Shown: positions 11,540-22,905 of the stretch, piece after piece
Position numbering within the stretch: position 1 is the first letter of the stretch
How the letters are laid out: each line of letters begins with the position of its first letter
Notes under the pieces: generated by a model
Database searches by the model: none
Seen by the model: the letters and a program-made list of their open reading frames with translations, nothing else
Told to the model about the DNA's origin: nothing
Origin: Paralvinella palmiformis
Taxonomy: Eukaryota; Annelida; Polychaeta; Terebellida; Alvinellidae
DNA length: 64,000 nucleotides
NCBI GenBank assembly: GCA_025642065.1
Contig: JAODUP010000226.1
Span: 192,001-256,000, forward strand
Direction of reading: 5' to 3'
Translations under genes and position numbers: made by a program

Positions 11540-13510
11540 ATAAACAGAGAGAATCGAAGAGGTACAAGACATCAGGTAGCCGCTTAGATCACATCAGGAG
11601 CTACGAATGAGAAACTGGTGAGAAATTTATGTAGAGATTTTGAACACAATCTGGCATTAAACCTGAAACATAACCCGATTGCGTTTTGGAGATAATGCAA
11701 GTCAAAGCTGAAATCTAGAAGCAGATCGATTGAGTGATCTTAAGACAGAGGGAAGTAACCTCGCAAGTGATGATAGTGGAAAAGTAAATCTCCTAGACCA
11801 CTATTTTGCAAGTGTATTCGCCTCGGAAGATATAACTGAGAAAACTGAAAACAAAGAAATCGGCAGGTCCTGATGGGCTCCATCCTGGAGTGTTGACCGA
11901 GTTGTCCCAGTCCATAAAGTTTCCGCTCAGCATTTTATTCCACAAATGGTATGATGAAGGTTGCTTACCGGAAGCATGGAAAAAGCTCACGTGACTCCGA
12001 ATCCAAAAGAAAGGATCAAAGGTAACTCCAGGTAATTATAGACCTATAAGTCTTACATCAGTAATAGGAAAGGTGATGGAATCCATAGCCATGGACAGTT
12101 TGGAGGAGTAAATGATGTCACACAATCTTTTTTGTGATGTACAACATGGGTTTGTTCCCGGCCATTCGTGTATGACACAACTACTGGTCACACTGGAGCT
12201 CAGTGAGCTCCGGTGGTCTAGTGGTTAAGCACCCGGCACTTGGTGCCAACGGTCGCAGGTTCGAACCCCGTAAGAGGTCGAAACTTTTCCAGAGATTAAT
12301 TTCTCAGCTCACAACATCGTGGGTGGCTGACCACGTTAAATTACGCTGCCGTCTCCATTGAATTATTTAAAATAGAGGGGGACGTTAAAACCCCCCTGAG
12401 GACGTAAAACACTCTGGCAGTGACCACCCTCAGGGTATTTCGGCCCATCTTTCCGTACTGGTCCCCTGTGAGTGGTGGGGGAGGAGTTTCTCAACCACTC
12501 CAACATAGAGACTGTGCTGATTAAGCGACAGCCTGCGGATTATCCCCGAACAACAAAACCAACTGGAGCTATGGTGCGAAATATTAGACAGTAGTGCTTC
12601 AGATAGTGGACCTAGATTTCCAAAAAAGCATTTGACAACGTCCCCCATCAGATACTGATCAGGAAACTGAAAGCTTACGGCTTTACCGGAAAGTAACTCG
12701 ACTGGATACACGATTTCTTGTCAGCCCGGAAGCAGCGAGTTGCGGTTAATAGTAATCTGGCATCGTGGGCGAGTATACTCAGTGGAATATCGCATGGTAG
12801 TGTCCTGGGACCAATCCTCTTTGTCATCTTCATCATTGACTTCCCGCATCTGGTGAGAAGTTCGATACAAATATTTGCTGATAATGCCAAACTATTTCGA
12901 GCCTCGGAGGACAAGGCTAGCCTACAACAGGACTTGGACAATCTGATGGAATGGTCCCAGAAGTGACAATTAGGTTTTAATGAGTCAAAGTGTAAGGTTA
13001 TTTACCTAGGCAGCGAAAATGAAAGACTGACGTACCAGATGGGTGCAACAATGTCAACAGTACATCTTGCACGCTTGGACTGCTGAGGGCCACTTTCACG
13101 TGTCTTGATGAAGTGACAGTCGCTCTCGCATCTGGATTATGGCAATTCCATCTGGCACTGTAGATTCCGACGGGATAAAAAGATGTCGAAAAAGTCCAAA
13201 GACGAGCCACGTACCAAGCTGATTCCAAGCTGAAAAGTCTCCCGTATGTAGACCAGCTAAGAGTATTATCACTACCGTCTTTGGTGTATCGCTGGAGAAG
13301 AGGGGACATGTTGCGGGTATAACAGTGAATGGCATCGATAGAGTCAATCCTAGTACTTTCTTCACGAGTTCAGCACTATAGAGGCTGCGACCAGAAGTTT
13401 ATGAAGAAGCGCGTCACAAGGCTAGGTGTTGCGACCAAAATAGCCGTAATAATCTGTAACTTAGCTCATGGTGTGAATCTTTGGAATGTTTAGTATGGCT
13501 AAGTCATGGG
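11540..13510 (+). mobile_element. CR1-like non-LTR retrotransposon, RT region, broken by stops and a nested SINE
   Basis: On the plus strand, across several frames, I read VNLLDHYFASVFASED (about 11790), KSAGPDGLHPGVLTELS (11860), LPEAWKK, GNYRPISLTSVIGKVMES (12030) and QHGFVPGHSCMTQLL (12150). After the nested SINE come LELWCEILDS (12562 on) and VLGPILFVIFIIDFPH, and IFADNAKLF stands where FADDTKLF is expected (12870). FNESKCKVIYLG follows at 12975, then a decayed tail SLPSLVYRWRRGDML (13270) and a WN near 13480. The pattern is the CR1-type reverse transcriptase. The catalytic YADD/FADD box has a D-to-N change (FADN), so it is dead. Confidence 0.9.
12201..12561 (+). mobile_element. tRNA-derived SINE (type A) inserted in the CR1-like LINE, 9-bp TSD
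   Basis: It begins near TGGTCTAGTGGTTAAGCACC (A box) with GCAGGTTCGAACCCC (B box) about 30 bases later, then a roughly 280-bp body ending GATTATCCCCGAACAACAAA. ACTGGAGCT is repeated at 12192-12200 and 12562-12570. The LINE reading frame resumes directly after the second copy. A related tail occurs at about 17490-17561. Confidence 0.92.
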
Positions 13511-13699
13511 CGTTTGACACGATCTTCAGTAATCGTAATCGCAATTTCCAGATGCAATGTAATCGTAATCGATTACATTGTAACTGTAATCGTAATCAGC
13601 GATTACTTTAACGATTCCACAAGGTGTTTATTTACCATCTTATATCATGCCCATATATATGGTTTGGGATGTAAGGTAAAAGATAACAATAGAACTGAT

Positions 13700-13985
13700 T
13701 AACCTTGTCTTGTTGAAGTTTGGGGTAGGAACCCCTGGCTGTCGCCTATTGGGCACAGCCACCTGGTGTTGGCTACTGTTGTTGTGACAATGGGCGAACT
13801 GGGAGTTGTTTACCTCAGTTTAGTATAGAAGTCAATTTCGGAGGAGAAAAAACCTTACCAGTTGCCTGGTTGGACTAAAACTTCCTCCTACTATAATGTC
13901 GCGGCCGGGAACCTCCGGCCTCCCGAACAGCACGGATTATGGGTACGGGGGCCCAAGCTCTTATCCACTAGTCCATAGGGGCGGT
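13700..13985 (-). mobile_element. tRNA-derived SINE (type D), minus orientation
   Basis: Read on the minus strand from 13985: CCCCTATGGACTAGTGGATA (A box), GGAGGTTCCCGGCC (B box), then a body ending in the 85-bp tail (13705-13790) that recurs at 35404-35490. Part of its body recurs at 49685-49740. I did not find target-site duplications. Confidence 0.7.
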
Positions 13986-13989
13986 CTGA

Positions 13990-16900
13990 TCTGTCCTTGG
14001 TATGTGTAGGGATCTTTCTGGAGAAGTGGAGTTATGATGTCTGGTAGAAATGTTGATTTCCTTATGAGCAATGCTGCTAGGTGGCGGTCTGGAAGTTTGT
14101 GGTCTTCCGGGCGGAGATGACCTTTAAGTGATCTTCGGAGCTTGGTGAAGCTGGGCGTTCAGCAGATAATGTACCGGATCGTACATGTTGACAGTGCTGG
14201 CATAGTGTTTGGGGTGACGGACCGGTGAAGTTTCTTGTATGCAAACATGATCTTGGCTGGGTATCGACCAATCTGTTGTTAAGGATATTATGGCCAACTA
14301 CAGTGGTCTTCTGGTACTAATCCTTTGATACCGATGTGTAGTCTGTGTAGATCGATTCCAGTCGATTGGAGAGTGAATCTGTCAACAAGATAGTTGAATG
14401 TGCCTAGGGTATGTTCGGCATATTCGATGGCATCTAGACTCGCTGATTCTTCAGTTCTCGGCTCGGTCGTTGCCCTCAAGTTTAATGTGGCTAGGAATCG
14501 AGTGGAGTATTACTTGGATTCCCCGCTGCTTGAGGGCTGATGCCAAGTGGTGTATATTTCTGTGATGATTTCCGGGTAGGTGTGGAAATTGGCTGTGGTG
14601 ATAATGGTTAGTGCTCCCATAGAGTCCGAGTGGATGATGACTCTTTCGTGGATAGTCCGTCTCGATATCCATATTAGTGCTGCTTTGATTGCGTGCAGCT
14701 CGGCTAAGGTAATCGGGGTGTGGTTTGGGATTCTGCCTCTTAGCTCTTCGTCTTTTTCTTTGATAAAGCAGGCCCAGCTGTAGTTCAGTTATCTTGGGAA
14801 CTGGCGTAGGGTGTAGATGTTGATGGTTGATGTTCGGCTTTCATTCAAATAGGGGGCAATTCTCTTTGTTGCTTCTATTGCTGCGCCTTCTGGATCAACT
14901 TTCTTCTTGATGGGGTTCTGTATGATTACCTGTATGGGTGGTTCTAACCATGGAGCACGTTCCTTGGACGTTGGGGAGATGACTGGAGGTATCCCGATTT
15001 CTTTCTGAAGCCAGGCAGCCTTGATTGACCATGATGTCATTGAAGACTCTGGGGTCTTTTTGTGTTTCTTCTTGGACACGCTGTATCTGTCGGTATGAAA
15101 GGGGGTAGCAGTTCTCAGGAGATATGTGGCCGTCTCCTTCTTTATTAAGAGTCGGAGGGGCAGAATTCCGGATTCTATATATAACATGATGGAGTTGGTT
15201 TCGTTGGGTAGCCCCAATATGTAGCGAAGTGGTACTCTTTGTGTTCTTTCCAAGTTGTGTAAGGCTGTGTTGCAGGCCAGTAGAAGGACGGGCGCAGCGT
15301 ATAGTATAACTGACTGTAGGACTTATACAGGGTTATAAGCATCTTGGTGTTGACACGAAATCTTCAGATTGGTGATGGCCTTGATCATGTTGAATCTGGA
15401 ATTTACCTTGCGTTTTGTGACTGCTACGAGTTGAATGAAGCTGAGTCTTCTGTCTATGGTTACCCCGAGATATCTATAGTCGTTGACCATTTCTAGGTGT
15501 TGTAGACCGAGAATAAATTTAGGCTGTCTAGTTGTGTTGAAAGCCATGGTCTTGGTCTTAGCTGGAGAGAAGTATAAGCCCAAGTTATTAGCTGCTTTGT
15601 CTACTGCGTTTAGGGCTTTTTGCAGGTTCTCTGCTGATTTACTTCCGTGTGAGATAAGAACAAGGTCGTCAGCATAGGCAAGGATGTCTACGGATCTTGG
15701 TAGACAGTCAGGAGTTGGGCGACGAGAGCATTGAAGATGGTGGGGGATATTGTTGACCCCTGAGGACAGCCAGTTGTGAGATCGTGGGGGTCGGAGATGG
15801 TTCCCTGTATCTTAACTTTTAGCTTTCTGTTTGTTAGAAAGTTCTCTATCCATGTGATAATCCTCCCAGATATGCCCAAGGAGATGAGGGAGTCCAGCAT
15901 GGATAGATGATCAACGCGTTCGAATGCCTTGTCCAGGTCCATGAAGGCGACGAACACTGCCTTTTCTTCTTTTGGGGCCTTTTCTGGCTGTGATCTTCGT
16001 TGCTAAATGAACGATGGCATCTATAGTTGCTCTGTCTTTGACGAAACCGAAGATATTTTTCGTCTTCGGGAGTTTCCACTGGAGTCTTGCTAGGATCATT
16101 CTCTCCATGATCTTTGAGAGGGTGGAGAGGGTGGACAATAGAGAGATGGGGCGATGGCCTTTTCCTCCTGGTTTGGCGATCGGGATGACTATTGCCATCT
16201 TCCATTGTTCAGGTAGTTTCCCTTCGATCCAGGATTGGTTGAACAGGTTGAGAATTCGATTCTTGAAGAGACGTGGGGCTTTGGCGTAGAAAGTGTAGCT
16301 AAAGCCATCCTCTCCAGGTGCTGTTGTTCTGTGTCTTCGCAGTACATTATCGAGTTCGTGGAAAGTAAACAGCCTGTCTGTGTCTGGAGTTTTCTCTTTT
16401 GCTGCTGCTAACTTCGCTTGTCTTAGTGGCAATTGTTCTTTGAGGGCCGTGATGATGCTTTTGGGTAGAGTGGTCTGGTCTGCTCTAGTTGTGAAATGGT
16501 CAGCGAGTCTGTTGGCTTCAACTTTTTGGTTTACAGTTGTAGCTGTAGGGGCGTGCCCTTTTATCTTTTTGATCTGTCGCCAGATTTGTGTTGTGCTCAT
16601 TTCAGCAAGCTGGTTGCACCATTTGTCCCACTGTTGTTTCTTCAGGTCGAAGAGCTGCCGTTTGGTTGCTTGTTGGCAGAGACGAAGTTTTTCTCTGTTT
16701 CGTTCGGTTGGGTTGGCCTTGAAGATTTTGGTGAGCTGGCTTACTTGTTTCGTCCATTTTTTGGCTTCAGGAGGAAGGAAGGAACGAGTAGACTGGGTGG
16801 CCTTTGCTCTTGAGATGGGTATTGCTTCCGTAGCTGCAGAGTATACGTCGTGTAGTAGTGATTGAAGGCGCCTGTCGAGGTATCCGGGTCTGGGCAGTTT

Positions 16901-17215
16901 CTTAATTTCTTCGCAAAGAGATCCCAATCTGCTTTTTCTGTGATCCATCTGGGTGGTATATGGATTCCTGGAGCCTTATGAAATACACTGGCAATATCAA
17001 TGCTGTTCGCTATGTGGTCTGAGGTGAGGCTTTCATTTTGGTGCCAGTGTGTAGCTGAGAATAGCTGCGGGGACACGATGACTAGATCCAGTGTGGAGCC
17101 GTAAACCGTTGTTGGAACTTTGGGATCATTGATTATGATGCTCTCGGATCTATTTAATTGGTCTAGTAGATGTTGGCCTGGTCTGATTAACCCATTGACT
17201 GCTGTCATATTTATA
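13990..17215 (-). mobile_element. I/R1-type non-LTR retrotransposon with RNase H domain, 5'-truncated, frameshifted
   Basis: Minus-strand order: end of the APE-like endonuclease (YGSTLDLVIVSPQL, LTSDH, near 17060), a linker, then RT from about 16350 with FHELDNVLRRHRTTAPGEDG, WKMAIVIPIAKPGG, HRPISLLSTLSTLSKIMER, then FMDLDKAFERVDHL, GCPQGSTISPTIFNALVA and YADDLVLI at about 15670. The RNase H-like part is at 14450-14790: IHSDSMGALT and HSIPSHIKLEGNDRAEN. Two frame changes (near 15930 and 15690) and loss of the first RNase H aspartate (IYTLRQ where IYTDGS is expected) show it is dead. The longest intact frame is 15911-16948 (345 codons). The 5' half of the endonuclease is missing. Confidence 0.92.
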
Positions 17216-17489
17216 CACATGATGATTTGTCAGTTTATTTGTTCTATAAACATGAAAAGAAAATGTGTTGAAACACTGCTTCAGATGTTGCTGTTATTAT
17301 AAGTTCTATAAACAGACATTTCAGATTAACTCATTGTTTTCACACGGTTAAGCCAAAGTTACTTGCACAACCAGCAATCGTGCATGGCTTCTTTCTGACA
17401 CCGTCGTTTTAACTCCAGCTGCAAACGATCCTGATTGGCCAGCAGTCGAATGGCAAGCAACCAATTAAATTAACGCATGCTATATCTTG

Positions 17490-17561
17490 GCCACCGAGAG
17501 GCTGTGCTGATCTAGCGACAACCTGGGGATTATCCCCCAAAACACAAGCAAGCAAGACCAT
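17490..17561 (+). mobile_element. SINE type A 3' tail fragment
   Basis: GAGAGGCTGTGCTGATCTAG and GGGGATTATCCCCCAAAACA match the last 60 bases of the SINE at 12201-12561 (AGAGACTGTGCTGATTAAG, GCGGATTATCCCCGAACAA). No tRNA head is present. Confidence 0.7.
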
Positions 17562-18404
17562 CGATCGACATACAGGGTGACAAACGTCGGCATTAGACAG
17601 AGTTCAAAGGTCGAAGTACGCAGTTGGGAGGTGACCGAGTTTTAGAAGATAAATATAAGTTACAGAGGAGGTTAGTTTGGGGGTTTGACAATATTCTAAT
17701 TATTCTATTTATTATATATCTAGACTTTACCTAGCTATAGTCACGTCACACATGATGAATTTCCTTACTAAATATAAATTCAAACAATTCCATTGATATT
17801 GTTTGCACTAATGTCAGCTTGAACTAATCTGAGTTATCTCTATAAATACCCGTACATTCATGGCAAATGCATTACTTGCTCCTATGCTCTATGGTGAATA
17901 TTGATATCAGAAATATTAAAAAAAATTAACGTCGTACAATAGCTTCAAAGTCTCTTGTACACCTTCATTTCAAGAACATACCAAAAAATGCGTCTAGTTC
18001 TTACAAAGCAACATGTAAACACTGTAGCAAATTTATATCGGTTATTATACATGTAACTAGGTAAATATTGGTGAAGAATCGCTTTCATCTTTGTGTTATA
18101 TGCATTGTAATCATGATTGTAACCATGATTACTTTACAATGTAATCGTAATCGATTACAGTCAGAATGAATGTAATCGTAATCGTGGTATTCTCAAGTAA
18201 TCGTAATCGATTAACTTTAGTCCTGTAATCGCTCCAACCCTGGATCTTATACACGGAATGCAAGACTGGATATTTGCGGAGTTTTGGGAATGTTTGGTAA
18301 TGTGATAATTAGTTATTTGTCGCTGGCTGACTTCTGTATAAATACGGCCTGTGTTATAAAATTCTCGGAGATCGACTTACATGAGATGTTGCGATTGAGT
18401 TCTG

Positions 18405-18600
18405 ATGATCTTTAACCCTGAACGGTGGACACATTATCAAACACGAGTAACCTTAATCCTAGGTTTCCGTCGGTTTGTCTTCAGTCAGAGAGTGGTAATT
18501 GACTGGAATTCGCTCCCCATCGAAGTTATCCGTAGCCTGTCTTTGAACACATTTAAGTTTTGGCTTAAGGGCAGATACAACCTACCATGATCATCAAGAA
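18405..18600 (+). pseudogene. CR1-like LINE C-terminal fragment
   Basis: The plus-strand frame ends RRFVFSQRVVIDWNSLPIEV and then NTFKFWLKGRYNLP before the stop. FSQRVVxxWNSLP followed by an NxFKxxL helix is the canonical CR1/L2 ORF2 C-terminus. It stands alone without an RT core. Confidence 0.75.
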
Positions 18601-18704
18601 ATTTTGACCATGTATTACAATTAAGACCGGAATAAGTTAACAGGCGTAGTTTATTTTTTTAGTTGACAGATTTATATCTATTTATGATTAGTTAGGGGTC
18701 AATG

Positions 18705-18975
18705 AGATGATAATGATTGATGTTTTACTGCCAGTTTTGTGCACATGGTTGGCTAAATGGGCCGTGGAGTCAATGGGAAGACAGCTTCGGCTACAGTAGT
18801 CCCCAATTTTTATATATGTATTATACATTGTAAATATTTTCTTGTGTGTTATTCCAAATACCATAGCATATCTGAAGGTTGTTTCGTCTTTGACTTCGCC
18901 TCATTACCTTTGGAGGTCGCTCGGCCCATTTAGCCTACCTTGTGCACAAAAGTGGCCGTAAAACATCTCATCATC
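18705..18975. repeat. Inverted pair of type-B SINE tails
   Basis: 18720-18768 carries the SINE tail in minus orientation (GTTTTACTGCCAGTTTTGTG, GCTAAATGGGCC). 18870-18975 carries it in plus orientation (CATATCTGAAGGTTGTTTCG, GCCCATTTAGCCTACC, GGCCGTAAAACATC). The two arms face each other across about 100 bp. Confidence 0.85.
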
Positions 18976-18989
18976 ATCCAAATACCATA

Positions 18990-19320
18990 ATTCTAACATG
19001 TTTATTGCTAGTATGGATGCTAAAAAATGATTTCATTCAATTTGGCATGATGACACGCTTTATCAATTATATTCTACATGATCAAATATATACTGGAGAT
19101 TCATATATAATTGGTATTCCAAGCTTGACGCTGTGTTAAAATGGGATGGTCATACATATCATAACATTCGCTTTAATGTTAATAGAGGTGCTAGGCAAGG
19201 CATTATCTTATCGCCTGTTCAATATATTTATATATGATCTTATGAATGAGCTAAAATGTAGTTAATATGGCATTCGTTTGGGTGATTCGATCTACAAATG
19301 TTTTCGCTAGAAATAAAGTA
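18990..19320 (+). pseudogene. LINE reverse transcriptase fragment
   Basis: Across frames the plus strand shows FHSIWHD, resembling the AFDxVWHD box, then RGARQG and LFNIFIYDLMNELK (about 19185-19260) and IRLGDSIYKCF. RGARQG-ILSP-LFNIFINDL is a conserved RT block. The fragment belongs to a different LINE from the CR1-like copy at 11540 and may share its family with the fragment at 22240-22900. Confidence 0.7.
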
Positions 19321-19478
19321 AGAGTGGTTTTAAAACTTGCTTTAACAGCACCCCACAGCTTTAATCGAGAACCTTCGGAAAACTTCGGAATGTGACGTCA
19401 TGTTTGACAAACAAAAACGTAAACATTCCACGTGGCCTTGTTTAACCTGTGTTACGTGTTCTATGTTTTAACGCTTAA

Positions 19479-19745
19479 AATGGTATATTGTGCAGCAAAT
19501 AATTGTGCAAATGGATCTGCCAGTGAATGCAGTATGCATTAATTCTCCCAAAACAAAACTCATTTGTGCGATTCGCTGTGAAACATGAACAGATTGCAGT
19601 GGAAGCCAACGTACCACTTAGAGGATCGTCTGTTCATTATTTCGCCGTCTGTGGCACGATCAGATGGATACGGACTGAAGAGTGTCAGACTCACAAAAGA
19701 TGCCATTCCAACCACATTCGACAAACTGGGTAATGCTAAGCCAAA
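19479..19745 (+). pseudogene. THAP-domain-like remnant
   Basis: An ATG at 19479 opens MVYCAANNCANGSASEC, resembling the C-x(4-5)-C start of THAP zinc fingers, but a stop follows. A later frame reads LQWKPTYHLEDR, then VCSLF in place of CSxHF, then RLTKDAIPTTFD, which matches the LK.DAVPTIF end of THAP domains. Frame changes make it non-functional. It may derive from a host THAP gene or a P-element-like transposon. A TGACGTCA palindrome lies about 90 bp upstream. Confidence 0.5.
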
Positions 19746-19819
19746 ACGAATCAGCTGTTTGATGGAGAGACTGAATAGAAAATGGGTATGTATGAGCGAT
19801 AATAAGGTAAACTTGTGAG

Positions 19820-20580
19820 CAAATTATTGGACATTCGCCAGTTCACGCATTCGTAAAATTTCACTTATTCACAAACAGATTAAAATTTACTTAGGTCTAC
19901 TCAAAGCTTCTTATGGCTGTGTATTGCATACACTACTAACCTGTTAAATTAGTCTAGTAGGTGTTCCACCGAGGGCGGCACATTCCTGTATAGGCCACAT
20001 ATGGGAGAGCCCCATGTATCCACCGGGCTCCTGTGTACGGACAAATATCACTTTATTTTAAATGACGTTATATGATAGGAGGAGGGAAATATTCGCATTC
20101 AGGCCCAGTGTCGTAATGTTGGATGTACCGCTGTGTATGTATGGAATTGTCTGTCCACAACACAGTTTTGAATATGAATTGATTTGATTAAACAAGTATT
20201 TCTGTACTACTGTACTGTACAGTGGTCACGTGGTACTTATATGTTAGGCACTAGGGATAAGCGAACACTATTTTATGACACAAATATATCATTACATCTC
20301 CCTTTTTAGTTATATCCTTATTGTTCTAATATTGAATATTACAATGTTCGTATCTTATTGTCAACTATATAATAATGTTGAACATTCCACACAACATTTT
20401 CTGCATTAGTTTCTACATTGTGATGTGTATTATATTATTAAGCATTAATATTTCACTATGACATTATACATACTGTTAATCGACTAATCATAAATATACA
20501 TTATATATATCTTGTTCTATAAAGGGTGGACTACCTTTAACAGCTTCATTTGGTTCTAAAGGATTATTCTGTCCTTGTTA
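19820..20580. other. No gene recognised
   Basis: AT-rich sequence with one GC-richer patch at 19965-20045 (GTGTTCCACCGAGGGCGGCA and onward). It may include the untranslated 3' part or LTR of the minus-strand gypsy element at 20590-22260, but I could not find a terminal repeat. Confidence 0.4.
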
Positions 20581-20589
20581 TATATCTTA

Positions 20590-22260
20590 TTGTTCACTCT
20601 TAGCATATTTCAATGTATCGTTCTGGTTTCTTAACAATTCGGCCACTTGATCTAATAGGCGTATTTAATGAACATACATCATCGGCAGCTGTTTGATCTT
20701 GTTGGTTAACATTAGATGTTGGCGCAGGTGTTTATTCGCTAGTCATATTCATTGTTCGCGTGTCTGCAATGTGAAGTAGATGTCTACGATTCATTCTGTA
20801 AATAACACCATCATCTGTTTGGACATTATAGGAGCGCTGACTGACCTCTTCTAAGACTGTTACTTTCTGTTTCCACGATCAGTTAGAATATAATCGGACA
20901 GGTGTATTGGTAGATAATGATTTTAGCAAACTGGTCGAAGTACCTTTGCATCTTCCATTTCCCTTCTTTCAGCTTTGCATTTTGGTGATGCTGAACATTT
21001 GGAAATGTAGTTCGCAGCTGACGACCGAAAAATAACTCTGCTGGCGATTTGTCACATTCTAGAGATGTAGCTCTGTAAGCTAGCAATGCTAAGTGAGGAT
21101 CTTCGTTGTTTTTCCCGGCTTTTTTATTAGCCTTTTCGTAATTTGGACAGCCTTTTCAGCTCTGCTGTTACTCTGATCGTGCACTTGACTTGCCGTTTTT
21201 GACTGAAAGTTGTAGAACTTTGCGAATGACCGAAACTCTGCACCACTGAACTGCGGCGCATTATCTCAGAATACGCTCTTTCGTATCCCGAATCTTGCCA
21301 TAATTGATTTCAAGGCATCAATCACGTGCTTTGATGTAGCACCACGGAGCTTGATACTTTCTGGAAAGTTGGATGTGTAGTCAACTACAATTAGGTAGTC
21401 TGTTCCATTAAGCGTAAATAAATGTGTTCCTATTTTCATCCGGGCGCCTCCGTGGTCTAGCGGTAGCGTGCTAGACCACAGATCACTACCACCCGTGTTC
21501 GAATCCCGGCGTGGGCATATCTGAAGGTTGTTTCATCTTTCACTTCGTGTCATTACCTTTGGAAGTCTCTCGGCCCATTTAGCCTACCTTGTGTACAAAA
21601 GTGGCGTAAAACATCAATCATCATCATCATCCTATTTTCATCCATGGTGTTGCAGGTACATCATGTTGATGCAATGGCTCTTTTCGTTGTTTGTATTGAT
21701 ACAATTGACATGTGTCACAGTTGCTGACTATTTTATGAATATCTTCATTCATCTTGGGCCAGTACAATGCCCGACGAGCTCTGGATCAGCATTTCGCAAT
21801 TCCCATATGTCCCTCATGGATTATTTGTAGCATCCTTCCTCTCAACGACATTGGGACCACGACTCTGTTTGATTTGATGATAACTCCGTCAACTACTGAG
21901 AGCTCTTGCAGAAAGTTGTGATAAGGGCTTCAATGTGCTATTGAGCCATTAATTGTGTTTGTTTCTTCTGCAATTGTTTTCCATATGTCATCACTTACTG
22001 GCATCGATTTCTTGACTAAGTTGACGTGAATTGATATCTCTTGTTCTGTGTCACTTTTCGTCTTGGGTTGTTTGTCACGCGAGAGTGCATCTGCTAAAAT
22101 CAGAGATTTGCCATGTGTGCATTGTAAATCCACATCATATCCCCGTATTCTTAGCATCAGTCTTGGTAGTTTGTGTGTCATCTCACTCAAACTCATTTTA
22201 TTATTCCCAGTAGTGGTTTGTGATCCGTTTCTGCAGCTAATATTGGGTGTAACATTCACT
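20590..22260 (-). mobile_element. Ty3/gypsy retrotransposon fragment: RNase H end, integrase, C-terminal region
   Basis: On the minus strand I read MTHKLPRLMLRIRGYDVDLQ and KSLILADALSRD (RNase H end, about 22070-22190), then ALYWPKMNEDIHKIVSNCDTC (integrase zinc finger, about 21740) and DYLIVVDYTSNFPESIKL (catalytic core, about 21380). DNAPQFSG follows. LAYRATSLECDKSPAELFFG (21030) and VLEEVSQRSYNVQTDDGV (20830) complete the integrase C-terminal part. Stops and a nested SINE (21442-21629) break it. Reverse transcriptase, protease and gag are absent. Confidence 0.88.
21442..21629 (+). mobile_element. tRNA-derived SINE (type B) inside gypsy integrase, 14-bp TSD
   Basis: It begins GGCGCCTCCGTGGTCTAGCG (A box) with GTGTTCGAATCCCGG (B box), and the tail is TTTAGCCTACCTTGTGTACA followed by a CAT repeat. 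TCCTATTTTCATCC occurs at 21428-21441 and 21630-21643. The gypsy reading frame on the other strand continues across the empty site. Confidence 0.93.
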
Positions 22261-22905
22261 AACAATGGTACCTGTTATGATCATGTCCAAAATAGGGTAC
22301 AGAAATGTAGGAGGGCGTTCTATTCTCTCAGTAATATCGGTATGAATTATCCAGGTTTAAATAATAAGTCTGATTTGTATAGCTTAATTCGTTTATTTCA
22401 ACACTCATAATACATAATTTTAAAACATACAGAATGTTGAAAAGGATGATGCTTGAAGCATTGCTTATGTAATGCACCCCCCCCCCCCCCCGCCCCCTAA
22501 CATTAAAAACATTCATGACAATTTTGTAGATGTGGAAATCAATAGACATAATTATATCTATTATTATGAAACAACACAAAAAGCTCAATATGCCTACCAA
22601 CACTTACTTATTGTATGCAATGTGTTAATTTAAGTTCACCAGATAAGTCGACGCTTAACTCAGCACAAGGTGGCATAATAAAGCAAATGTGTGGGCTAAG
22701 TATAGGCGTTCCCGACAAACAAATCTTTTACGTGCAATGAATTTGGATGATGTTAGTACTGTGGTAGGCAAATTATACAGTCAGTTTTTAAACGCGTGTG
22801 TTGTAAATCATCTACCTCTAAGAACTTATATTATCAGCTTTTATCAGAATATAAAGAAATTGGTATTATTATCCCGGGTACAATTGTTGATAGGGTTTTA
22901 AAAAT
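22240..22905 (+). pseudogene. LINE ORF2 C-terminal region, interrupted
   Basis: The plus strand reads LGVTFTNNGTCYDHV, QNRVQKCRRAFYSLSNIGM and NYPGLNNKSDLYS (22240-22390), the segment after the RT core. After a gap with a poly-C run it resumes with RRSRQTNLLRAMNLDDVSTV (22700 on). The intervening 22400-22680 may be a separate insertion. Confidence 0.65.
22477..22496. repeat. Poly-C/poly-G tract
   Basis: A run of 14 C, then GCCCCC. It is unusual in this AT-rich sequence and prone to assembly error. Confidence 0.85.

Larger units (their letters stand above)
13527..18242. mobile_element. Possible hAT-type element with AATCGATTAC subterminal repeats, interrupted by nested insertions
   Basis: Clusters of GTAATCGTAATCGATTAC occur only at 13527-13620 and 18100-18235. 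The right end reads outward as CAGGGTTGGAGCGATTAC and the left as CAGTAATCGTAATCG. GATCTT directly abuts both CAG/CTG ends (13521-13526 and 18243-18248), although a hAT duplication would be 8 bp. Between the clusters lie a SINE, a LINE and unassigned DNA. The reading as one split element is inference. Confidence 0.45.

Noticed and set aside
12203..12285. tRNA gene call at the A/B-box sequence
   Set aside because: The head is followed by a SINE body and flanked by a target duplication, and the cloverleaf is imperfect. The same holds for 21442, 40933 and 60320.
16380..16865. 161-codon plus-strand frame
   Set aside because: It lies antisense to the RT frame of the minus-strand LINE and shows a Cys/Ser/Phe/Leu-rich composition typical of a shadow frame.
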